This document shows positions 18,388-28,680 of a stretch of DNA of 64,000 nucleotides, piece by piece; position 1 is the stretch's first letter, and each line of letters opens with the position of its first letter. The stretch spans positions 3,410,001-3,474,000 of the forward strand of contig NZ_CP036525.1 of assembly GCF_007741535.1 (NCBI RefSeq), read 5' to 3'. The translations under genes were made by a program, and so were the position numbers. This DNA is from Rubripirellula lacrimiformis. GTDB taxonomy: Bacteria; Planctomycetota; Planctomycetia; Pirellulales; Pirellulaceae. Below the pieces are notes generated by a model that saw only the letters and a program-made list of their open reading frames with translations, searched no databases and was not told the DNA's origin.

Positions 18388-18426
18388 CCAACCCCAAGCG
18401 CCCAACTGGTGCTGGTGTACGGTTAC

Positions 18427-20021
18427 GCATCACCAAGCAGAAGTGCTTCCCCAATATCTAACAGCGGGAGCATTTCCATTAGCCCGCTCATCGAATCTGG
18501 AATCAGCCGTCCGACGACGGATTGATCTCGATCGTTGGTCAAACGAAGAACCAGGAAGTTGTTGCACTGGCTCAGAATCGTTCTGCTGACATCAGAGGGG
18601 CGTTGACTGACAACAACAAGCGAAACGCCATATTTCCGACCTTCTTTTGCGATGCGTTCAAATGTGGCAAGGGCCTGTTTCTCAACCGCATCGGCGTCGT
18701 CTTTCACCGGTAGGTAGAGATGGGCCTCATCGCAGATGATTGAAAACGGAGTGCGTTTCTCTGGACGCAACCAAAATTGCAGATCGTAGAGCAAGCGAGC
18801 AAAGGTGCCGGTGACGATCGGAAGCACGTCAGTTGGTACTTCCGAAAAGTCAATAATCTTGATGCCGGGCCGATCCGGGTCAGACCGTAGTGCTGAGACA
18901 AGTTGTTTTGCCAGCCAGTCGTATTCCATCGCCGCTTGCGGCGGATGAAACAAAAATCCGTAGCGTCGATCGTCTAGCTTCGCCTTCATTCGTCCCAGAA
19001 ATCTAGTTAGCTTTCCGTTCCAGTCACCCTTGACTGGTTTTGCTGTTTTCCCCGGCACCATCTCGGTGTCATCGTGCTCAACCCTGCTTACCAATTCCCC
19101 GATGTCGTACGGAATCGGAGAGTCGACCGTAAACGTCATTTCTGTCTCGGTTTGCTTCTCCGCTTGCAAGGTCTGCAGTTTCAAATCTCGAACGTGTGAC
19201 GTAAACCTCGATGCTTGATTGGGAGCGTTTTGGTCACTGCGGTCGAGGATCATCGAGAGCATTTCGTCACGATTCAGCAACCAGTATGGAAGGAACAAGA
19301 CGTCATCACCAGGCGCATCAAGATCGCCAGGCCCTGCGATTCGGTAACGGGTGGCGTAACCATTTTTTTTGTCGGCTAAAGGTTCGTACTCGCCGTGCAT
19401 ATCAAAGACGATGATGTTCGGGTGCTTGAGCTTACTTGCCCGTTCGAGCAGCAGCGCGACCGCGTAGCTCTTGCCCGATCCTGTGCTGCCAAGAATCGAC
19501 GCGTGCCGTTGGAAAAAACGATCACCGCTCGCGACGGCTTTTGCATTCGGGTCGATGACGAAATTCCCGAGCTCTAACCTTTCTTCTTCCTTCAATTCAG
19601 CGCCAAGCAGTCCCATGAACCGTTGCAGGTTTGCTCCTTCGATGAAGTAGCAGTCACGGTCAATCTGCGGAAAGGTGTCAGCGCCCCGCTTGAACTTGTT
19701 GGGTTCGTCGCCCTGTACTGTTCGGAAGGTACCCACCAGAACCACGCGAACCACGTCGTCCGCTCGGAACCCAAGTTCAAGAGAATCACTACTTTCCTGT
19801 TCTTCGTCGAGAAACTCTTCGCGAATCGAGCGTGTTACTTTTTCGGTGATTCCGATCAGGAATTCGTGTTCGGTCGAGCCCTTCACCGCAATCAAATTGC
19901 CGATTCCGACTCTTGTGATCAGTTGCGGATCAGAGACACCAATCAACACTCGCGTAGTGTCGACCGCTGCGACCTTTCCTAGAATATCTGTGGACTTGAA
20001 TTGCAATGCGGCATCAGGCAT
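18427..20021 (-). pseudogene. herA: HerA-type ATPase, N-terminal 531 codons, cut by IS66
   Basis: This fragment has the HerA barrel region, Walker A GSTGSGKS near residue 180, DFHGEY-like FDMHGEY, Walker B SIICDEAHLYLP near 428, and SLVVVSQRPSDVSRTILSQC. HerA hexamers pump or unwind DNA; with SIR2 they form the SIR2-HerA anti-phage pair. The ATG at 20021 has ggagg 9 bases upstream and overlaps the SIR2 stop by 8 bases. The frame now ends in the IS66 terminal repeat (GEALLLGDA then taa). The missing end is at 46353-46517: 1595 bases here plus 157 there give 1752, exactly 583 codons plus a stop, reading GDAVLLPTRIKL across the junction. The protein made here lacks its last 52 residues. Confidence 0.92.
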
Positions 20022-21069
20022 GTCCAAAAACCTCCGAAACGAAAACATTGAGGTCCCAAAGCCTTGGGCCTGGGAAGAATTTTTCTTTACCGCCATGGTA
20101 GATGACTGCGCCATCTGCTTTGGACTCTTCCGCATTAGCAACGATGGCGGTGATTGCGTTCGATTTAGTCATCAGTTCACGCGCGTTGTCGGAGAGCGAA
20201 TGCGTGATTAACAAGGTTGGTGCACCGTGAATGATTTGATCATTCAAATGTGTCTGTAGATGACTATCATTGAATCCATAGCCAAGAATTAGGAATCGTG
20301 AAGCTTCGTCTATTTTGCGATTTGCTTTCTCGCGGTGAGCGTCAAATGGCCGTTCGTACCCACCCTGATATTTATTCAGTCCTGGCGTGATGATCAGTCT
20401 CTGGCCTTTTAGCGGAAAAGAACAGCGAACCGGTTCGTTGCCCTTGCGAAACCAATCAAGGCTTCCGTGCGGTTTTAAAATAAGGGCGTGATCGCAAAAC
20501 TGACGCTCAACCCTCTTGTTTCGTGAGCTTACGCTTCGGCACAGGCTGTGGCGACTACCGGTAGGATCATGCTTGGCTAGGTGGTGTCCCGTAAAGAGTG
20601 AGTCGATTCCTAGTCCCATTGACTCAACTGCGATCTCAATCAATCGATCGTAATTGACCGTGATGATCGTCCTCGGAACACCATTGCTTGGCTTCAGCAT
20701 GTGTGGAATAAGCTTTGAAAAACTAAGGACACGACCCTCATTCAACACCTCGTCAATGATCTTGCCTTCCTCACATAAGATTAGGTCGGCTGTGTGCTTG
20801 ATGATCAGGGCCTCTAGTGCATCGTCAGGAGGATTGTCGAGCAAAATCTGCTCAAGATTGCATTGATCTTCAGAGAGTTCGTGAGCGATCTTCTCCCATC
20901 TAGTCGACGAAGCTGGAGCAATTTCCGAGGGGATTCTGGCAAGCAGGTGCTGGGCAAGCCCTGCCATCCCGGAGACGCCCTCGGCACACGAAAGCCCCGA
21001 TCCGACGATCGTGACGAGTCCATCGGAAAAGTGTTCTTGGCAAAGCTGCTTGATTTTGCCCAAATTCAT
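20014..21069 (-). CDS. SIR2-family protein of a SIR2-HerA pair
   Basis: A 351-residue SIR2-like NAD-binding protein. It has GSGLSCAEGVSGM (NAD-binding GAG-like loop, about 21-33), TVNYDRLIEIA near 138 (the Asn/Asp motif), LKPHGSLDW near 203 (catalytic His) and LILGYGFNDSHL near the C-terminus. Bacterial defence SIR2 proteins hydrolyse NAD+ on infection and so abort phage growth. It lies between res (1-base overlap) and herA (8-base overlap), so it is translated with both. Pairing with HerA is the SIR2-HerA (Nezha) arrangement. All key motifs are present, but the partner is truncated, so activity may be lost or deregulated. Confidence 0.9.
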   Translation of the reverse strand: MNLGKIKQLCQEHFSDGLVTIVGSGLSCAEGVSGMAGLAQHLLARIPSEIAPASSTRWEKIAHELSEDQCNLEQILLDNPPDDALEALIIKHTADLILCEEGKIIDEVLNEGRVLSFSKLIPHMLKPSNGVPRTIITVNYDRLIEIAVESMGLGIDSLFTGHHLAKHDPTGSRHSLCRSVSSRNKRVERQFCDHALILKPHGSLDWFRKGNEPVRCSFPLKGQRLIITPGLNKYQGGYERPFDAHREKANRKIDEASRFLILGYGFNDSHLQTHLNDQIIHGAPTLLITHSLSDNARELMTKSNAITAIVANAEESKADGAVIYHGGKEKFFPGPRLWDLNVFVSEVFGHA

Positions 21070-24000
21070 TACTTCACCAATCCCATCAATTTTTCATAGC
21101 TGTCGACAACGTCGTATCTGACGTTGTCGTTGGTGATCTTGGCGAAGAACTTTCGGGCGCAGTCGATCTTGGCGGATTCGATCTTCTTGAGCTCCAACGA
21201 GCTCATGCTGCCTTTGGTTTCGGCGATGAAGAAGACGTGCTTGACTTTGCCTTGCTCGAAGGCGATGGCCCAGTCGGGGTTGTAGTTGCCGACGGGCGTT
21301 GGGATCGAGAACGCTTTGGGCAGCTTGGCGTAGACAACGACTTCGGTGGACTTGTCGAGGGTTTCGACGAAGGTCCGTTTGGTTTTGCTGTCGGTGATAA
21401 CGTAGTCGTAGACGTGGCGTTGGGCTTCGTACGCGGATGAGATGTCCGCTTTCTTGTCGGCGGTGAAGATGTCTGTGTAATGCTGGCCGTCGAGCGGGTT
21501 GTAGACGAGGTGTTCGATGATGATCGTCGCCTTTTGCTCGTTCATCAGACGGGCGGCTTTCGCCAAGAACTCTTCCGGGTTGATCCGGAACTGCTCGAAC
21601 GTGTTGGGGAGAATCTTGGACAGAACACTGACCACGGTCTTTCGCGTTAGCTGAGTCGATTCGCTAAGCTTGCCGACGAGGTCGTATCGAATGTCCGTCG
21701 AAATGGGGGCGTCAACCGTGTCGGTTTGGTTCTCCTTCACCTCGAACGCGGTACGGTTTTCGAGGTCATCGACGGTGTTGGCCTCTCTTTGAATCCCTCG
21801 GTTGACTTCGTAACGCAGCTTGGAGACGTGCAAGTCTTGGTTCAGAGCGGACACGCAGTTGGTAATCAGTTCATTGGTCTCGAACTCCACCGCGTAGACC
21901 GCTTTGTGATTGATCCGTTTCCAAAGGTCTTGGAACTCTTTGCGGTCTAAGTTCTTCTGATTGATGGGGTTGCCCTTCGGACTTCGGCCGTTGCTGAAGT
22001 CCGGCAGCTTGGTGTCGTCAAAGACACTGTCGATCAGTCGAAAGATCGGTTCAGCCAGCGGCTGCAACTCTTCGGGAAGATCGGCCAAGGTGCCGGCTGC
22101 TTTGGCCTCGTGGTACGTCGACGTGATCCGTTTCTCAAAATCGGTGTAACCATTCTGAACCAGATAGAAATAAATCTGGGACGCCATCTTTGCGTTGACA
22201 ATCGTTTCGTCCGTCTCGGTTCGGAGCAGTTTCCCTGTAAAATAGTCTTCGCTGGCGAATCTTGGCCTCGCCGACAACGAGTCACGCATTTCGCCTTGCA
22301 GCTTACTGACGAAGTCTTGGAAACTCTCGTTTGCGACAACGGTCAAAACATTGACGTCGTGGACGATGGTCGGATCGTCGATCCGCTGGCCGACCGAGTT
22401 CACGCACAGCCGCAGTCCGCGACCGACTTCTTGACGACGCGTCACGGTCGAGCCTTCGTAGTCAGTTGGCTTCAGCATTCCGATCACGAACACGTTGGGA
22501 TTGTCCCAGCCTTCGCGGAGTGCCGAGTGCGAGAAGATGAATCGCACCGGTTCGTCGAGCGAAAGCAATTGTTCTTTGCGTTTCAGAATCAGTTCGTAGG
22601 CGGAAACGTCATCGGTTTCCCCTTTTGTCTCTCCACGGCCAATGACCTTCGGGTCGGTCAGCTGACCTTTCTTGTCGATTGAAAAGTAACCGGCGTGAGT
22701 TTTGGCCGTTTCGATTCCGTCGAGATACTTTTGGTACTTCTCGTCCTCGGCAAACATCGTCCGCTGTTCTTCGCGGATTTTGGCGTACTCCTCTTCAAAG
22801 TAGCGGGCATAGTCCCCATCGACTCGATTGCCATCGGCGTCGTACTGGCGATACTTCGCGACCGTGTCGATGAAGAACAACGACAGCACCTTGATGCCCT
22901 TGGCGTAGAGTTCCTGTTCCTTCTCGAAGTGGGCCTTGATGGATTCACGAATCTGTAGACGGCGCAGCGTGTCTTCGTTCGTGTCACCGCTGGTTGTTCC
23001 GGCGGTCAATCGCTCGCCGTTGGTGAATTCGACGTAGCCTTCGCCGAATCCTTCGACGCCGCGAGCGTCAATGTCGGCGACCACGAAGCCCTTGTACTGG
23101 TCAAGCTCTCCCGACGCGACGAACAGGTCCGTGCCCTTTTCTACCAGCTTGCGAATCCGCTTGATACCGCTGGCCGTTTTCTGTTCGATCTCAAGCACAC
23201 CGACGGGCGGCTTGCTTTTGCTCAGACGGATACCTTCCAGGTAGACGTATCCGTTGGTGCCCTTGAGTCCCTTGGTAGCGATGCCGCGAACGGCAATCTT
23301 CTTGACCAGTTTCTGATTGTACGCATCGAGGGCATCGAGTCGGTAAACCTTGTTGTGTTCAACCTTGTGTGTCGCCGAATACCGCAGGATCAACATTGGG
23401 TTGAACTGGGCGAGTGCCTTGACGGTGGCTGGTCCACCCATGCGTTGCGGCTCGTCCAGGATCATGATCGGACGGTTTTTCTTGAGCACGTCGATCGGTC
23501 GGCGGGACTGGAAGTCGTCGCGAGCACTGAACATGATCCGTGCGGCCTTGTTCGTCGCATCCTCCTTGAACGCGTTGAACGCTTGCACGTTGATGATCAT
23601 CACGTTGATGCCAGCGTCGGACGAGAAACTTTCCAGCTCGTGCAGTTGCTTGCTGTCGTAAGTGAAGCAGCGGGCTTGACGCCCGTATTGCTGCAAAAAG
23701 TGTTCAGCGGTGATCTCGAACGACTTCTGTACGCCTTCGCGAATCGCGATACTGGGCACAACGATGATGAACTTGTTCCATCCGTACTGCTTGTACATCT
23801 CGAACATTGTCTTGATGTAGCACAGTAAGTCTTGCCGGTGCCGGTTTCCATCTCGACATCGAGGTTGATTTTGCAGGTGGCGCCCGAAACCAGCGACGTT
23901 GATTCCGGAATATCCTGTTCCAGCTGGATTCGCTTGATGTTTGCGAGTAGCTGAGCGTCGGTCAGTCGCAGATCGGCGTTGCGAAAGCCTTCCAGTTCTT

Positions 24001-24154
24001 CGGCATCAAACAACGGCGTCGGAGCGGCGGAGGCGCTCAGGCCGGGATCGATCGCGTATTTGGGCGTCGTGATCAACGGCTGGCCCGTGAAGCAGTCGAC
24101 AACCGCAGCCACCGCGTCGGTTTGATATTCTTGGATTTTGAACTGAATCTTCAT
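21069..24154 (-). pseudogene. res: Type III restriction enzyme Res subunit, frameshifted
   Basis: Res is the ATP-dependent translocase-nuclease of a type III restriction enzyme. The first frame (from 24154) gives the normal start MKIQFKIQEYQTDAV and reaches Walker A METGTGKTYC. The second frame (ending at 21069) resumes with YIKTMFEMYKQYGWNKFII and carries LDEPQRMGG (motif II), LRYSATHK (motif III) and a C-terminal nuclease motif NPDWAIAF...FIAETKGS. The frames meet at about 23820. The span is 3086 bases, one short of a multiple of three, which fits a single lost base. Restored, it would be about 1028 residues, normal for Res. It may be a real mutation or a sequencing error. Confidence 0.9.
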
Positions 24155-24182
24155 GGAGTTTTTTCTAATTTATTCCTGCGTT

Positions 24183-24277
24183 CTTTCTGCATTTCGACCA
24201 CGCAGAAAGGCAAAAATGCCGTGTTTCCCGCACTTTGCGACCACGATTCTTTCTGCAAACTCGACTTCCTTTCTGCA
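24183..24277. promoter_or_regulatory. Cluster of tttctgca motifs upstream of res
   Basis: The word tttctgca occurs at 24184, 24250 and 24270, and in inverted form (gcagaaag) at 24202-24209. The first pair makes an 8-bp inverted repeat with an 11-base spacer. The cluster sits in the 136-bp gap between the AlbA_2 gene and res, just upstream of the res start. It could be an operator or a short repeat element. Confidence 0.4.
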
Positions 24278-24290
24278 ACACTCTTGCACG

Positions 24291-25967
24291 TCAACTCTGT
24301 TCCTCGCCCAACTTCCATCGGGGCTGGGTTCTGGAACCAGCGTTGTGAATCGTGCCAGCCCGCCTCATGGCCGTCAGCAGGTTGCTGACTTTGGTTCGCT
24401 TCTGTTCTTCGCCCAACGCTTCGCTCAGATTCTTCAGAAGAAGTTCGTCGACGTCTTCGCGTGACGCAGATCCAAATCGTCCTATGAAGTCTAGGATCAA
24501 CTGCTTGTAGTGCGCATCGTCTTGCGCCCGCGTCCGAATGTATCGAGCCTTGTCACCTGTGATCGAAGCGACTTGCTCGGAAACGTGGAGCTGGTTCTTA
24601 CGTCCCTCCACCAGCTTGGCGCGACGCAATCGCTTGAGGGCCTGACTTTCAATCGGAAGCCCCTTCTGAACACGGTCGAGCGCAAACACATCCTCCAGCG
24701 GAAGATCCGTCTTTTGAATCAGAATCCGGCTGTACGCTTCATCGACCAGTGCGCCCGGAATCGTCAAACGCACCGTACCATGTTCGGAAACGTCGTAGTC
24801 GGGCAAGGGAAAATAACGCCGAGCCTGTCCGACGTACATGCGGTGAATGCCATACCCAAGCGTGTCGATCATGTTCAACCGCGTCATCGCCTGCATCAGG
24901 AACGGATTGCGGTAGCTGCGTGGGGTCTTGGTTCCGAAAACGTAATCGTCGGGGTGCCCTTCAAAGAAGTCGCCCGAGTTCTCCAAGACGATACGGTCAA
25001 GCATCTCTGTGACGACGATGCGTGCGCCCAAGCGGTAATCTTGGTGAGCGATGCAGTTGTGGATGGATTCCAGCACGATCTTCTGGTCGTATTTGGCGAC
25101 TTCGACTGCAATCAGCGAGTCCGCCGGCAAAATCCGAATTTGCACATTGCGGATCCGTTCATACAAAGCGGATGTTGCCAACAAATAAGGTGGCGTGAAG
25201 ATCTCGTTGCCCTGTTCCGGACCGACCAACTTCCAAACCAACTGCGCGAGATACGGACTGAGCAAGTGCGTCGAGGTCGGCTCGCCCACCAATAGCAAAG
25301 CGGCTCGTGTGATTTGTCCGTCAATTGTCAGAGACGCACGATCCAGGAACGTTCGGTCATCCCAGCTCGTCACTTCATCCACGTCTACGGATCGAGCGTG
25401 CTTAATGGCGAAGTTCTCTCGCGCCTTTTCGATCGCATCATCCGACAAATGACGTCGCTCGGCATCGGCGACGATTCCTGCGGTCCAATCGCTTTCCAAT
25501 GTTTGTCCACGAATTTCATCTTGTTTGGCAATGGAAAGCGGGCCGAGGCTTTCTCCGCTGCGGGCGTAGTAGTGCCCGTTCCAACTGATGGCGATACCAC
25601 GGGGAGCTGCTGGGATCTCGAACATCAGCACCCGATCTCCTCCCACGTCGATCTCGTGAATTTCGCGGAAGCAGATGGACGGGGAACTGTCCTCAGTCAT
25701 CTGTTGCTTGAGCCCATCCAGCCGCGCCCGATCGCGGCGGTAATCCGAATCGACGATTTCCCGCGTCTTATTATCAACACCAAACACCAACCACGCCGTA
25801 TCAACATCACGCAGGTTGGCTTCATTGGCCAGCGCCGTTAAGTATTTTCCGATATCGGAGGTGGAGTACGAATCGCCGACATTTTTGAACTCCACGACTT
25901 CGCTTTCCCAAGCTGCAATCAGCCTGGTCAGCGTTCGTTTCAGTTCAGCGTCGGTATGTTTCGTCAT
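24291..25967 (-). CDS. AlbA_2-domain protein with GHKL-like ATPase region
   Basis: About 558 residues. The N-terminal Schlafen/AlbA_2 domain is marked by ESEVVEFKNVGDSYSTSDIG (about 14-36) and ALANEANL. The centre resembles HATPase_c_4 (IHNCIAHQDYRLGARIVVTE, and LNMIDTLGYGIHRMY). A winged-helix region closes the C-terminus. Proteins of this type bind nucleic acid and are often regulators or extra components in restriction loci. The ATG at 25967 is preferred because a longer frame to 26036 runs into a repeat element. It lies between mod and res, an unusual position for an extra gene in a type III locus. Confidence 0.85.
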   Translation of the reverse strand: MTKHTDAELKRTLTRLIAAWESEVVEFKNVGDSYSTSDIGKYLTALANEANLRDVDTAWLVFGVDNKTREIVDSDYRRDRARLDGLKQQMTEDSSPSICFREIHEIDVGGDRVLMFEIPAAPRGIAISWNGHYYARSGESLGPLSIAKQDEIRGQTLESDWTAGIVADAERRHLSDDAIEKARENFAIKHARSVDVDEVTSWDDRTFLDRASLTIDGQITRAALLLVGEPTSTHLLSPYLAQLVWKLVGPEQGNEIFTPPYLLATSALYERIRNVQIRILPADSLIAVEVAKYDQKIVLESIHNCIAHQDYRLGARIVVTEMLDRIVLENSGDFFEGHPDDYVFGTKTPRSYRNPFLMQAMTRLNMIDTLGYGIHRMYVGQARRYFPLPDYDVSEHGTVRLTIPGALVDEAYSRILIQKTDLPLEDVFALDRVQKGLPIESQALKRLRRAKLVEGRKNQLHVSEQVASITGDKARYIRTRAQDDAHYKQLILDFIGRFGSASREDVDELLLKNLSEALGEEQKRTKVSNLLTAMRRAGTIHNAGSRTQPRWKLGEEQS

Positions 25968-25985
25968 GATAGTTGGATCCCAGAT

Positions 25986-26094
25986 TTGAAACGCGGAGGG
26001 GCGGAGGGGCGGAGAAGCGGAGGTTCGCGGAGTCAAAAATTCAACACTCTCTTTCTCCGCGATCCTCCGCTCCGCTGCGTTCGACGCGTTTCAA
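25986..26094. repeat. 109-bp element with ttgaaacgcg ends
   Basis: The left end ttgaaacgcggag and the right end cgcgtttcaa are inverted copies. The interior is G/A-rich (ggaggggcgg type) on the left half and its C/T-rich complement on the right. It starts a few bases upstream of the AlbA_2 gene and ends 5 bases after the mod stop. It is related to the ends of the segment 28681-29212. Confidence 0.75.
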
Positions 26095-26099
26095 ACTCA

Positions 26100-28001
26100 C
26101 TACAAGCTCCTCAGTTGAGTTTGTGGTGACATCTGCTTGAAGATTTGTTCGACGTTGATTTTGTCGGCGTCGGTGGCAAAGCATCCGTCGCGGAAGACGG
26201 CTCGCAGGGGTGATTTGGCCGCGATGGTTTTGACCAGCAATTCAGGCACTTCGGCGTCGAAGCAGGCGACCAGATCGGGAGCGGCGTACTCGGAGTCGTT
26301 GACGAAGAATACTTCGCAGCCTTCAATGGTCTCGGCCTTGATCGGTAATCCCAGATCCACGCCGCAGTCCAACAAGACTTGGAACAGCAGGTCTTCGCCG
26401 GACCGATCCGACTTGATGTTATCGACTAGCCCACCCAGCATCGCTTGCGAAGTGTCGGCCGGCGAGTAGTAAACGTCCTTCATGTTGGACGAGTCGATTT
26501 TCAGGACGCGGAAGCCGTGGTCCAACGATGACGACACAAGCGTGCTTTCTTCAGACGCAAGCTGTCCGACAGAACGAATGCGTTGCTTTCCAATATCTGC
26601 AATCGTTTCAAGTCCTTCGGAAGCAGTGTCTCCTTCACGACAGGGATCAGGAAGTTGAACCATAATAAAGCGACGATTCCCACCATCCTCACGATTGAGT
26701 GAAATAACTGCGTGAGCACTAGCCGCGCTGCCAGCAAAGAAATCTACAATCACATCATCGTCGTCGGGATTTGAAACAATCCGGAGCGCGTACGCAATTA
26801 GCTTGGATGGCTTTGGTGTATTGAATCCGCTATTCGGGACAAGGCGATTGAGTTCCTGCTTTGCTTGCTGATTGTGGCCGACCTCTTCATAGCTCCAGAT
26901 TGTCGTTGGAACTCGACCTGATTTAACCTCGCTCAAAAAAGTCTTGTAAGATGGGACTGCATTTGTCTGCCGGAGGCCCCACCAGACTCGGTCTTGTTGC
27001 TCACGCTCTTGGTGAAGCTCTTCTGAAACGGCCCACACCCTAGTTTCTTTCGGAAGAACAGAATCACCCGCCGGATTGCGAATTGGGTAATACAGGTTCG
27101 GTCTTTCCGCGCGCGTCTTGTTGCACGTTGCATCTGTTGCCTTCCAAGGCCCGCGAGGGTCGTTGTCGGGATTCGTGTAGGCAGAGTCCTGGTCAGCTGT
27201 GCGGGGTAAAGGAATTGGTTTCCAGTCATCCTTGCTCTTGCAATACACCAGGATATGGTCATGCATGTCACTGAAATACCTCGCGTCATTTTGCGGCGAG
27301 TACTTTTTCTCCCAGATTATGTTCGCAACAAAATTGGATTCGCCAAACACTTCGTCGCAGAGCTTCCGGAGATTGCCAACTTCGTCGTCGTCAATTGAAA
27401 TAAACACGACACCATCATCCTTCAATAGATTGCGTGCGATCCGCAATCGAGCGAACATCATAGTAAGCCAATCGGAATGGAAACGTCCATTTGCGATCGT
27501 GTTCGCAACCAGCCGCTTTCGCTCAAAGTCTTCTTGGCTAGAGGATGCGAGATATTCAACTTTGGACGATGAAAAGTCGTCGTCGTAAATAAAGTCATGT
27601 CCCGTGTTATACGGCGGGTCGATGTAGATCATCTTGACTTTGCCGAGGTACGTTTCCTGTAGCAACTTCAGCGCTTCGAGGTTGTCGCCTTCGATGAACA
27701 GGTTTTGGGTGGTGTCGAAGTCGACGCTTTCTTCGCGGCACGGGCGCAGCGTCTTGGAGATTGGCGCGTTGGCGGCCAGCATCGCTTCTCGCTTGCCGGG
27801 CCAGTTGAGGTGGTATCGCTCGAGCGGCCCTTCGACAATCTCGTCGGACAATTCTTGACGCAGCAAATCGAAGTCGATCTTGCGCGTGACCTGGCCATTT
27901 TCACCGGCGGCTTCGGTCACACAGTTTGGGAACAGCTCGGCAATGCAGTCGATGTTGGAGCCGACTAAATCGGGTGAGTGCATCTTGAGTTTTTCAGGCA
28001 T
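26100..28001 (-). CDS. mod: Type III DNA methyltransferase Mod
   Basis: A 633-residue N6-adenine methyltransferase of the beta class: the catalytic DPPY motif (YIDPPYNTG, about 125-133) comes before the AdoMet-binding motif (DFFAGSAAS, near 425). The target-recognition region lies between them. SIDDDEVGNLRKLCDEVFGE and LLKDDGVVFISIDD are typical Mod segments. Mod recognises the asymmetric site for both methylation and restriction in type III systems. It overlaps the DUF4391 gene by 8 bases. It looks intact, so it may still methylate although res is frameshifted. Confidence 0.95.
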   Translation of the reverse strand: MPEKLKMHSPDLVGSNIDCIAELFPNCVTEAAGENGQVTRKIDFDLLRQELSDEIVEGPLERYHLNWPGKREAMLAANAPISKTLRPCREESVDFDTTQNLFIEGDNLEALKLLQETYLGKVKMIYIDPPYNTGHDFIYDDDFSSSKVEYLASSSQEDFERKRLVANTIANGRFHSDWLTMMFARLRIARNLLKDDGVVFISIDDDEVGNLRKLCDEVFGESNFVANIIWEKKYSPQNDARYFSDMHDHILVYCKSKDDWKPIPLPRTADQDSAYTNPDNDPRGPWKATDATCNKTRAERPNLYYPIRNPAGDSVLPKETRVWAVSEELHQEREQQDRVWWGLRQTNAVPSYKTFLSEVKSGRVPTTIWSYEEVGHNQQAKQELNRLVPNSGFNTPKPSKLIAYALRIVSNPDDDDVIVDFFAGSAASAHAVISLNREDGGNRRFIMVQLPDPCREGDTASEGLETIADIGKQRIRSVGQLASEESTLVSSSLDHGFRVLKIDSSNMKDVYYSPADTSQAMLGGLVDNIKSDRSGEDLLFQVLLDCGVDLGLPIKAETIEGCEVFFVNDSEYAAPDLVACFDAEVPELLVKTIAAKSPLRAVFRDGCFATDADKINVEQIFKQMSPQTQLRSL

Positions 28002-28674
28002 CGGCTTCCTGCGACGTTGGTTGAATGAGTTCTTGGATTTTCTGTTGAATGCCGCGCAGTTGAGCGTTCCATTCGACTTTGCGATTGAGTTGTTTCTCGG
28101 CGTTCATCTTTTTGGTGATCTGCTCTACTTCACGGCGAAGAGCAAGGATCTGGCCGTGTCGCTCGAAGTGGGCTCGCAGGGTTTCACCTTTGTCAGCGGG
28201 AATGTCTATCATCGACCGAAGCAGGCTGGCGTAAAGGTTGGCTAGATTGAGAGATTGGGGAAGCGGCGAGCGCGACGCGTCTGCGGCCCGCCATGAGCTG
28301 GCGACGTAGTGGCTGATGACCCACGCTTTCGCGTCGGCTTCGCTGGATCGTTTGAACGCCGCTGTCTGCTGGACTCGACCGCCTGCGTGGACTTCGTGGA
28401 TGGTGGGGTTGGGGATCGCCTTGTCGATGGCCATCAGCACGGCGGGATCAAGCTCGCTGCCGCTGCACTGGATCTGGATGACTTCGATTTCGGGCACGTC
28501 TGGGGTTGCAGGAATGTTAAGCGTCGCAGGGGAGAGTTTGTGGGACCAGCGAATACGGGCGACTTGGTCCGTGAATAGAGATTTGAGTTTGCGATTGTTT
28601 CGCGCACCGGCGTAGAAGCGTTCTTTATTAAGAACGCGATCGAATTTCGCGGCGGTGGGAAATCGGTACAGCAC
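27994..28674 (-). CDS. DUF4391-family protein of the type III locus
   Basis: A 226-residue protein. The start MLYRFPTAAKFDRVLNKERF, then LFTDQVARIRWSHKLSPATL and IPEIEV-like PEIEVIQIQ, are the DUF4391 pattern, and the C-terminal third is a coiled coil (REVEQITKKMNAEKQLNRKV). Such genes sit directly upstream of type III mod genes in many genomes, but the biochemical role is unknown to me. It overlaps mod by 8 bases, which argues for a shared complex or dosage. Confidence 0.85.
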   Translation of the reverse strand: MLYRFPTAAKFDRVLNKERFYAGARNNRKLKSLFTDQVARIRWSHKLSPATLNIPATPDVPEIEVIQIQCSGSELDPAVLMAIDKAIPNPTIHEVHAGGRVQQTAAFKRSSEADAKAWVISHYVASSWRAADASRSPLPQSLNLANLYASLLRSMIDIPADKGETLRAHFERHGQILALRREVEQITKKMNAEKQLNRKVEWNAQLRGIQQKIQELIQPTSQEADA

Positions 28675-28680
28675 GGATTT

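Larger units (their letters stand above)
15719..18426 (+). mobile_element. IS66-family insertion sequence, copy 1 (2708 bp)
   Basis: Terminal inverted repeats gtaaccgtacacc (15719-15731) and ggtgtacggttac (18414-18426) enclose tnpA, tnpB and tnpC. The left flank is GGTGATGC (15711-15718) but the right flank is GCATCACC (18427-18434), its reverse complement. This is not the direct 8-bp duplication expected of IS66. Copy 2 at 43645-46352 is the same length in opposite orientation with the mirror arrangement, which marks an inversion between them. The only coding difference I noticed is one Ser/Cys change in TnpC (near 17402). Confidence 0.95.
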
